Below, piece by piece: positions 33,476 to 40,218 of a stretch of DNA of 64,000 bases. The DNA comes from Boseongicola sp. (GTDB lineage Bacteria; Pseudomonadota; Alphaproteobacteria; Rhodobacterales; Rhodobacteraceae), in NCBI GenBank assembly GCA_028824715.1, contig JAPPCV010000118.1:124001-188000 (forward strand), read 5' to 3'. Position numbers and translations under genes: made by a program. The notes under the pieces were generated by a model. That model made no database searches, was not told the origin of the DNA, and worked only from the letters and a program-made list of their open reading frames with translations. Numbering within the stretch: the first letter of the stretch is position 1; each line of letters begins with the position of its first letter.

Positions 33476-35065
33476 TCATATTTTCTCGTCTTCACGGCGG
33501 AACGCGCCCTGAATGATCCGGTCCAGCACCATGGCCACGAAGAGGATGGCGAAGCCGCCCAGAAGGCCCGGTCCCTTGGCGGCGTATTGCAGCGCCTCCA
33601 GGATTTCCTTGCCCAGGCCGCCGCCGCCGATCAGCGAGATGATCACTACCATCGACAGGCACATGAGGATGGTCTGGTTCACACCGGTCATGATCGAGGG
33701 CAGGGCGAGCGGAATTTCCACATCCTTCAGCAGTTGCCAGCGCGACGCACCGAAGGCCACCGCTGCTTCCTTGATGCTGCCGGGGACCCCGCGCATGCCC
33801 AGTGCCGTCAGACGGATCACCGGGGGCATGCCGAAGATGATCGTTGCCAGGATGCCCGGCGGATTGCCGGTGCCGAAAAAGGCAATGATCGGGATCAGAT
33901 AGACGAAGGCTGGCAGCGTCTGCATCAGGTCAAGGACTGGCTCGGCGATGTTGTAGGCGCGGCGCGACTTGCCGAACCAGATGCCAAGTGGAATGCCGAA
34001 GACCACGCAGAGGATCACCGCTGCGCCCACAAGCGCAACCGTCTCCATGGCGACGGCCCAGTAGCCGAGCAATGCGATATAGGCCAGCGAAGCGGCCGTG
34101 AAAATCGCCACGCGCGGTCCGGCCGCTCGCCATGCAGTCACGACGATCACCAGCATGACCACAGGCCAGGGCGAGCCGTTCAGCGCCACCGTCAGCGCGT
34201 CCAGAACCGTCCGAACCCCGTTCACGATGCCGTCAAAAACATCGCCGCCCGCAGCTGCCGCACTGTCGATCCTGGCCTCAAGCCAGTTGGCAATCGAGGA
34301 AAACAGCGTCCCGCCGCCTTCGCCAAGAATCATCTCCGAAACGCTCGTTTCGGGGAATGCATCCAAAAGCGGAAGCGAGGAAGCGACCGTGAACTTGTAA
34401 ACGATCAGCGGCCCAATCGCGGCTGTCAGGATCGCGCCAAGTGCCGTGTTCTGGTTCTTGCGCCCGCTTTCGGTGCGCTCCGGATCGACCCGCCAGCGGG
34501 AATACTGCCTTTCATAGACCTGGTTGGCATAAAAGCCCTGGATCAGCTTGAACACGAGCAGCAGTGCTAGTCCCGTCAGCATGATGCTGCTGGCTTCCGC
34601 CTGAGCCGCCACCGCCTGCTCCAGGCTGGAATCAGCGGCTTTCTGAATGTTCTCCGCAAGCTTCGTGAAGCGTTCAATGTCGGCCTGCTCGGTCGCATCC
34701 GCAGCACGCTGACGCAACTGCTCCGCGCGCGCCAACTGCCGTTCGGCCCGCTCACCGATCTCGGCGCCTGGATTGCCCCAGGCCCCGCGGCCGATCTGAA
34801 CCCAGGCGATGACTTCCAGGATCAGGAAGCTCCAGAACATCCCCCAGATCGCGCGCGACGCTGCCCAGAACGGGCCAAGAACGGCGGCCCAAAGGTTGAA
34901 CGTGCTGGGAATCACGTTGGTGGTGTCGTGAATCTTGTGGAAGCATTGGGCGTAGTACTCGCCGTTCGCTCCGGCGAACTCCTTGATCGAGGCGTCCAGC
35001 GCATCGCGGTCGACTTCGATATCCGAGGCGGCAGTGACCTCCAATTCGGTGGTTGCATCAGTCAT
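33476..35065 (-). CDS. Quaternary-amine ABC transporter permease, ProW type with N-terminal extension (copy 2)
   Basis: 529 aa, same unusual architecture as the copy at 24141. Residues 30-100 hold the membrane module (GEYYAQCFHKIH, then FNLWAAVLGPFWAASRAIWG). Residues 105-165 are a heptad-rich coiled coil (RAEQLRQRAADATEQADIER, FTKLAENIQKAADSSLEQAV). The permease core follows with the EAA loop EAAVAFGASRWQLLKDVEIP. The start overlaps the proV-like stop by 8 bases. The two copies are only moderately similar, so they are old paralogues or separate acquisitions. Confidence 0.9.
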   Translation of the reverse strand: MTDATTELEVTAASDIEVDRDALDASIKEFAGANGEYYAQCFHKIHDTTNVIPSTFNLWAAVLGPFWAASRAIWGMFWSFLILEVIAWVQIGRGAWGNPGAEIGERAERQLARAEQLRQRAADATEQADIERFTKLAENIQKAADSSLEQAVAAQAEASSIMLTGLALLLVFKLIQGFYANQVYERQYSRWRVDPERTESGRKNQNTALGAILTAAIGPLIVYKFTVASSLPLLDAFPETSVSEMILGEGGGTLFSSIANWLEARIDSAAAAGGDVFDGIVNGVRTVLDALTVALNGSPWPVVMLVIVVTAWRAAGPRVAIFTAASLAYIALLGYWAVAMETVALVGAAVILCVVFGIPLGIWFGKSRRAYNIAEPVLDLMQTLPAFVYLIPIIAFFGTGNPPGILATIIFGMPPVIRLTALGMRGVPGSIKEAAVAFGASRWQLLKDVEIPLALPSIMTGVNQTILMCLSMVVIISLIGGGGLGKEILEALQYAAKGPGLLGGFAILFVAMVLDRIIQGAFRREDEKI

Positions 35066-36095
35066 CCTTGCCCCCCTGAATTCCGCGCAACAATGTTGGC
35101 TTGGTCACAATGCCGACGTCCGCCCCTCCGTCGGTGATGACCACCGGATGATCCGTTCGGACCGCGATGTCGATCAGTTGATCGAGATCGGCGCCGTGAT
35201 CGGCGCGCGGCGCGCCGTCGAGCGGCTCTTGGTAGCTCTCCAGCGATTCCATGATGGAATGGGCCTTCACCAGCTTCAGTTTGGAAATGCCCTGCACGAA
35301 TTCCCGCACGTAGTCGTCGGCCGGGTTCATGACGATGTCTTCAGGCGTGCCGATCTGCACGATCAAGCCATCCTTCATGATGGCAATGCGGTGCCCGATG
35401 CGGATCGCTTCGTCCAGGTCGTGGGTGATGAACAGCGTCGTCTTCTGAAGCTGTGCCACGAGCGCCTTGAACTGGTCCTGCAATTGCAGCCGGATCAGCG
35501 GGTCGAGCGCCGAGAACGGTTCGTCCATCAACAGGATTTCCGGGTCCGACGCCAAAGCACGGGCGATCCCGACACGTTGCTGCATGCCGCCCGACAACTC
35601 CTTTGGCAGGCGGTCCTCATAGCCGGTCAGGTCAACGAGGCCCAGCGCGTGATCGGAAACCGCCCAACGTTTGGACTTTGAGATCTTTCTGATCTCCAGA
35701 GGATAGGCCACATTGTCGCGCACGGACCGGTGCGGCATCAGCGCCATGTGCTGGAACACCATCCCAATTTGCTGCGCCCGGATGCGCCGCAACTCGTTGT
35801 CGCTGATTGATGACACGTCCTTGCCGAGGATCTCGATGGTCCCCGCGGTTGGCTCAATCAGCCGGTTGATATGGCGGACCAAGGTCGACTTGCCCGATCC
35901 CGAGAGCCCCATGATGCAAAAGATCTCGCCCTTCGACACTTCGAAACTTGCACTTTGCACCCCGACAACGCATTGAAATCTGGCAAGAACTTCAGGCTTT
36001 CCGATTCCCTCGCTCTTCACCGCCGACATCGCTTCTTCCGCACGCTCGCCGAAGATCTTCCAGACGTCTGTCAGCTTGACGACAGCCTCGCTCAT
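35058..36095 (-). CDS. Quaternary-amine ABC transporter ATP-binding protein, ProV type (copy 2)
   Basis: 345 aa from the ATG at 36095; the longer frame back to 36137 would run through a hairpin and is rejected. N-terminus MSEAVVKLTDVWKIFGERAE, Walker A GLSGSGKST, signature LSGGMQQR, Walker B ILLMDEPFSALDP. The C-terminal tail has a short CBS-like segment (DHPVVITDGGADVGIVTKPT). It is separated from the binding-protein gene by a hairpin with a T-rich tail, so its expression should be lower than that of the binding protein. Confidence 0.93.
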   Translation of the reverse strand: MSEAVVKLTDVWKIFGERAEEAMSAVKSEGIGKPEVLARFQCVVGVQSASFEVSKGEIFCIMGLSGSGKSTLVRHINRLIEPTAGTIEILGKDVSSISDNELRRIRAQQIGMVFQHMALMPHRSVRDNVAYPLEIRKISKSKRWAVSDHALGLVDLTGYEDRLPKELSGGMQQRVGIARALASDPEILLMDEPFSALDPLIRLQLQDQFKALVAQLQKTTLFITHDLDEAIRIGHRIAIMKDGLIVQIGTPEDIVMNPADDYVREFVQGISKLKLVKAHSIMESLESYQEPLDGAPRADHGADLDQLIDIAVRTDHPVVITDGGADVGIVTKPTLLRGIQGGKDD

Positions 36096-36120
36096 TCCCT
36101 GTCCCCCAACAGAATCGAAA

Positions 36121-36149
36121 AAGGCCGCCGGTGACATCCGGCGGCCCTT
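36121..36149 (-). terminator. Terminator-like hairpin between proX and proV (copy 2)
   Basis: 9-bp perfect stem GGCCGCCGG/CCGGCGGCC with a 6-base loop. On the minus strand it is followed by CTTTTTC, the form of a rho-independent terminator. It lies within the operon after the binding-protein gene and so probably causes partial termination. Confidence 0.65.
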
Positions 36150-36176
36150 GGTGAAATCAAGGTGGCAAGGCCGCTC

Positions 36177-37127
36177 TCAGTTGCTAAGCCAGCCAAGCAC
36201 CTTGTCTTCGTTAGCGGCCACCCACTCTTCGGCATAGGCAAGTGGCTCCTTTCCATCGATCACAAGCGCAAAGGTCATGGCCGACACTTCATCGGCAGTC
36301 AATGCCATATTGGCCAGCATCGAGGCGACCTCAGGGTGAGAGGTCTCGAGTTCCTTGGCGTAGTGCAGGTGCAAATACGCACTGTCCCATGCCACGGCAG
36401 CGTCCGACTTGGAAAGCCATTCCGGATCGTCGGTCGGTTGAATGACCATCCACTTTGACGCGTCATGGGCCGGCTCTTCGAGAACCACGACATCATGCAG
36501 CGCAAAGACATAGTGCGGCGTATAGCAGAATCCGACCCAAGCGTCTCCCGCTTCAATCGCATTGGAGAGATTTGCATACGCCACCGTCTCGTCAATTTCG
36601 ACAAGGTCGAGCGTCTGGTCGTACCCGTAGGATTTCGCTCGAACCTTTTCAACGTTGGTCGAGGCCCATCCCGGAGCGCCTATCCAGATTTCGCCCCTCC
36701 CGTCGCCATTGGAGTCAAACAGGTTGGCGATGTCCGGATTCGTCAGATCGTCGATCGAGACAATGCCATTGGCATCAGCCGTCGCCTGGTCGACGCACAT
36801 GCCCTGAAAGGCCTCCGCGCCGTTCGGGTTCATGACGACCGTGCCTTTGTCTCTCACGAAAGTGTCATGCAGATTTTGCTGGTTCGGCAACCAGACTTCG
36901 GGATGCACATGCATCGCACCCGAATCCATCGCCTCGAACACGATCGGGTTGGTGCCGTTCTGAAGTTCGACTTCAAGGCCAAGGTTCTGTTCGATGGCCA
37001 CTTTCAGAATGTGCGCCGTCGCATTGACGGACGGCCAGTTCGGAACGCCGATCACGACATCGGCGGCCAGAACCGGCCCGGCAAACAACATTGCCGACCC
37101 AGTGGCAATTGTGTTGAACTTTCCCAT
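36177..37127 (-). CDS. Quaternary-amine ABC transporter substrate-binding protein, ProX/OpuAC type (copy 2)
   Basis: Periplasmic binding protein, 316 aa from the ATG at 37127 (an upstream frame to 37175 adds a hydrophilic leader). Signal peptide MGKFNTIATGSAMLFAGPVLA, mature start DVVIGVPNWPSVNATAHIL. Family segments MHVHPEVWLPNQQNLHDTFV and GAPGWASTNVEKV are shared with the first copy. Aromatic residues near YTPHYVFALHDVV and MVIQPTDDPEWL may line the ligand pocket. First gene of the operon with ProV-, ProW- and ureohydrolase-type genes. Confidence 0.92.
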   Translation of the reverse strand: MGKFNTIATGSAMLFAGPVLAADVVIGVPNWPSVNATAHILKVAIEQNLGLEVELQNGTNPIVFEAMDSGAMHVHPEVWLPNQQNLHDTFVRDKGTVVMNPNGAEAFQGMCVDQATADANGIVSIDDLTNPDIANLFDSNGDGRGEIWIGAPGWASTNVEKVRAKSYGYDQTLDLVEIDETVAYANLSNAIEAGDAWVGFCYTPHYVFALHDVVVLEEPAHDASKWMVIQPTDDPEWLSKSDAAVAWDSAYLHLHYAKELETSHPEVASMLANMALTADEVSAMTFALVIDGKEPLAYAEEWVAANEDKVLGWLSN

Positions 37128-37528
37128 TTCTCTCTCCTTGGTGACTCCTGGGATGATTGCTCGCCTCTTCTTCATGTCAGTCTCGACGATGCACTCGCCG
37201 CGACTTTCCTTTTGCTTGCGCGACCCGAGACACTGACGTTTCCACAGAAACGATGGCCCAACCCAATCTGGTGATGGTCAGACCGTTACGGAGGTCCGCA
37301 CAATTGCGTGTCGCGTGCCCCTAAAGGCACGCATGTGACACTCTCACATGCGCGTGTTTCTTGACTCTGATTCACCGCCGCTCCGTACTTCCCTCGAGTA
37401 GCTGCGCCCAAAAGTGTGCAACAATTTCTGACCTGGCAGAAGAGAGAACGGCAAAGTACGCTTTATTGACATCATTATTCCTAAAAATTAGGAAATTTCC
37501 GAGCTCACTCCATCCGGAACTTCAGCCA
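37128..37528. other. Divergent promoter region, proX copy 2 / lysR
   Basis: About 400 bp without a gene. The part near the lysR gene has a promoter with an operator-like palindrome (37466-37494). A GTGACACTCTCACATG segment near 37335 is a second imperfect symmetry. The remainder is featureless. Confidence 0.5.
37466..37494 (+). promoter_or_regulatory. lysR promoter with inverted-repeat operator
   Basis: A consensus -35 TTGACA at 37466-37471 is followed by the perfect inverted repeat TTCCTAAAAATTAGGAA (37478-37494; 7-bp arms, 3-base centre) in the -35/-10 spacer region. It lies 35 bp upstream of the lysR ATG. Binding there would block lysR transcription, so autoregulation is likely. Confidence 0.5.
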
Positions 37529-38506
37529 ATGCCTCACCGGCAATCTGCCCGCCAAGACCTCAGTCTCAAATGGCTTGAGCTCTTTCAGATTTGCGCGCAG
37601 AAGGGGTCCCTTCGCGCCGCATCCGAAGAATCCGGCCTGACCATCAGCACCATTTCCCACCACCTTCGAAAGCTGGAAGACCATTTGGGGGTCGATCTCT
37701 TCAATCATGCCCGCCGGCCCATGGTCCTGACGCCAAAGGGAAGGGTCTTCTTGCGAAACATCGATGACGCTCTCCTTTCCATCCGCAAGGCAAAGGCTGA
37801 GGCCTCGGCAGGGAACATCTCAGAGGCCAGCTATCTCAGGTTGGGAGCGATCGAGGATTTCGACAGTGACATCACGCCGGAACTGGCCGTTTTCCTTTCG
37901 GAAGCCATGCCGTCCTGCGATTTCGTGTACCTTACTGATTCCAGCCACGCGGTCATAGAGATGCTCCGCAATCGCCAGTTGGATCTTGGCATCACCGCTA
38001 CGCCGGGAGAAAAGCTCGGCGAACTCCAGGACCGCCCCTTGCTGCGGGACCCCTTCGTCGTCGTGCTGCCCCGACTTTGCGAACAATCATTGTCTGACAT
38101 TGTTGAGAACCGCACGAATCTTCCGTTTCTGCGCTTTTCCAGCAACCTGATGATTGCGCGCCAGATCGAATCTCAATTGCGCCGCATCGGGGTCAAGTCA
38201 CCGCATACATTCGAGTGCAGCAACAGCCAGACTCTGATGGCGATGGTCGCGGCGGGAGCGGGTTGGACGATCACGACCCCGCTGCTGTTTTCGCGCGCCA
38301 AGCGTTTTCAGCCCAGGCTGAAGATGCACCGGTTTCCCGGAAAGAGCTTTGCTCGCACACTGGCCATAGTCGCCACTCCTGACTGCTCCCGGTCCACGAT
38401 CGAACTGGTCGATAACAAGATTCGTGGCTTGATCGACGAGCACGCGATTTCACCTACCCATCTCAGCACCCCTTGGCTCGCGGACAGCTTCATCCTGCTC
38501 AGCTGA
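37529..38506 (+). CDS. LysR-family transcriptional regulator (second)
   Basis: 325 aa from the ATG at 37529; the frame is open back to 37361 but the extra part covers the promoter. The HTH covers about residues 12-70 (LFQICAQKGSLRAASEESGL, then TISTISHHLRKLEDHLGVDL). The LysR_substrate domain covers about 100-310. It stands between the second importer operon (divergent) and the MttB-like gene (convergent, 15 bp apart) and is a candidate regulator of one or both. Confidence 0.9.
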   Translation: MPHRQSARQDLSLKWLELFQICAQKGSLRAASEESGLTISTISHHLRKLEDHLGVDLFNHARRPMVLTPKGRVFLRNIDDALLSIRKAKAEASAGNISEASYLRLGAIEDFDSDITPELAVFLSEAMPSCDFVYLTDSSHAVIEMLRNRQLDLGITATPGEKLGELQDRPLLRDPFVVVLPRLCEQSLSDIVENRTNLPFLRFSSNLMIARQIESQLRRIGVKSPHTFECSNSQTLMAMVAAGAGWTITTPLLFSRAKRFQPRLKMHRFPGKSFARTLAIVATPDCSRSTIELVDNKIRGLIDEHAISPTHLSTPWLADSFILLS

Positions 38507-38521
38507 GCGCATGCAACTGGT

Positions 38522-40036
38522 TCAAAGGATGTTGAACCGCTTGCGTATGGCATTGTCCTGCGCCCCCGTAAGGTAGTTGGGCTGATGGTTGCGGAGAATG
38601 GCCTGGGCATTGGACCGGGCGCGGCTCCAGGCATCTTGCGCTCCCTTCTCAGCCCAGGTGTGCGGTTCATCCCGGTCCGCGAGCATTGGATAGAAGTAGT
38701 CACGCTCCATTGCCGCATAGGTGTGCTGGGAACCCAGAAAGTGCCCCGCGCCCAAGACTGTGTCACAGATGGTTTCAAATGCCAGATTGTCTTCAGTCAC
38801 CTCGATGCCACGCATCGCACGGTAAGTGTTGGAGTGCATTTCATCATCCAGGACAAAAGCTTCGAAGCTGGCCCCGAGAAGCGATGCCGTCATGCCTGAG
38901 CTTTCGTAGATCAGGTTGCCTCCGGCAAGTGCGGCTGCCATCGATGTCAGGCCCTTTTCCATTCCATATTGAGCATCTATCGCCTTGGCATCAGTCATGG
39001 AACAGGCGACCCCCGAAGGCAGCCCCAGCCAATTTGAAAGTTGGGCAGAGGCGGCGTTCAACAGGGCCGTCTCGCCGCTGCCTCCGGAAAAGGCGCCGGT
39101 CCTCAGATCGATGACCAGTGGCCAGTTCGAAAACACCATCGGAAATCCCGGATGGATGGCGTTGACCATCACCAGACTGGCCAGTGTTTCCGCATGCGAC
39201 TGAGCCAGAAACCCGGCCAACGTTGCCGGAGCGGTTGCGCCGGCCTGCGCGGCGGTGATGCAGGACATCGGAATGCTGTGGCGGATGCACTCATAGACGA
39301 CATCTACCGCGTCGTTACCGTAGCGCATGGGCGAAATCACCGGGCTGACATGCGCCTTCATGAAGGGTCGCCTTGAAAATTCCTCGGGGCCGCCGGCCGC
39401 GATGTCCAGCATTTCGACGATTGGCGCCACGTGTTCAGCCCGCGTGAATGAAGTTGCAGTCGGTTTGGTGGTATTCTTGAGGAGTGCGTAGACCGTGTTC
39501 ACGTCCAGGTCGAAACTGTCGGGCACATCCGTGGCCACGCAGCAGCGGGTGAACCAGCTGACGTTGGCAAGCGTGTCTTGAAGTCTGGCAAAGTCATGCA
39601 AGTCGGCCAGCGTCGAAGGACGGTACACGCCGGTGTCGAGATCAAGCGTCTGAACGGCAGCTCCACCCGTGCCAAAGTAAACATTGTTGCCACCGATCTG
39701 GATCGACCGACCCGGGTCACGCCCGTGCAGGAAAAATGTCTTGGCCGCCTGGTCCACGGCACTTTCAACCAGATCCGGCGGAAACAGGACCCGTCCGGAA
39801 CCATTGTCGGCGGCACCGACTGCCAACAAGTCTGCAAGCAGCCGGGGCGGGACTTCTCCCATCCCCAACTTCTCCAAGAGGTCCAGCGCCGTGTCATGGA
39901 TGCGGCGCATCTCGGATTCTGACAACGGCTTGTAACTGCCACCGGTCTGGCCTGGTGGGCAAGGATCCCGTTCAGGCCCTGCGGAACGTATCGCCAGCCT
40001 CTCACGTCGACCAGTTCGCTTCCCACGCTGCATCAT
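38522..40036 (-). CDS. MttB-family (trimethylamine/betaine) methyltransferase, non-pyrrolysine type
   Basis: 504 aa from the ATG at 40036. Family segments: YKPLSESEMRRIHDTALDLLEKLG at the N-terminus, IQIGGNNVYFGTGGAAVQTLD, and the barrel region LRTGAFSGGSGETALLNAAS. There is no in-frame amber codon, so it belongs to the large group lacking pyrrolysine, such as glycine-betaine methyltransferase MtgB, which transfers a methyl group from a quaternary amine to a corrinoid protein. No corrinoid partner gene lies in the window. It is divergent from a dimethylglycine-dehydrogenase-like gene, which supports a demethylation pathway. Confidence 0.88.
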   Translation of the reverse strand: MMQRGKRTGRRERLAIRSAGPERDPCPPGQTGGSYKPLSESEMRRIHDTALDLLEKLGMGEVPPRLLADLLAVGAADNGSGRVLFPPDLVESAVDQAAKTFFLHGRDPGRSIQIGGNNVYFGTGGAAVQTLDLDTGVYRPSTLADLHDFARLQDTLANVSWFTRCCVATDVPDSFDLDVNTVYALLKNTTKPTATSFTRAEHVAPIVEMLDIAAGGPEEFSRRPFMKAHVSPVISPMRYGNDAVDVVYECIRHSIPMSCITAAQAGATAPATLAGFLAQSHAETLASLVMVNAIHPGFPMVFSNWPLVIDLRTGAFSGGSGETALLNAASAQLSNWLGLPSGVACSMTDAKAIDAQYGMEKGLTSMAAALAGGNLIYESSGMTASLLGASFEAFVLDDEMHSNTYRAMRGIEVTEDNLAFETICDTVLGAGHFLGSQHTYAAMERDYFYPMLADRDEPHTWAEKGAQDAWSRARSNAQAILRNHQPNYLTGAQDNAIRKRFNIL

Positions 40037-40127
40037 AGCGCCCACCCAACTGCTGTCTCCACATTGAAGGAATCTGGAAGGCCGGATCGCAACAGAATGC
40101 CACTTACTATCAATTCACCAACAAAAG

Positions 40128-40137
40128 ATTTCGAAAT
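40128..40137. promoter_or_regulatory. Small palindrome in the mttB/DMGDH divergent promoter
   Basis: ATTTCGAAAT is a perfect 10-bp palindrome in an AT-rich stretch between two divergent demethylation genes. It is short and could be chance. Confidence 0.25.
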
Positions 40138-40218
40138 TTTGAAAAATGAGGCGAAAAGTTTGCGAATGCTGTCCGGCTCGTCACTTCATGCGACCAGATT
40201 GAAACGTGGGCGTAGCCA

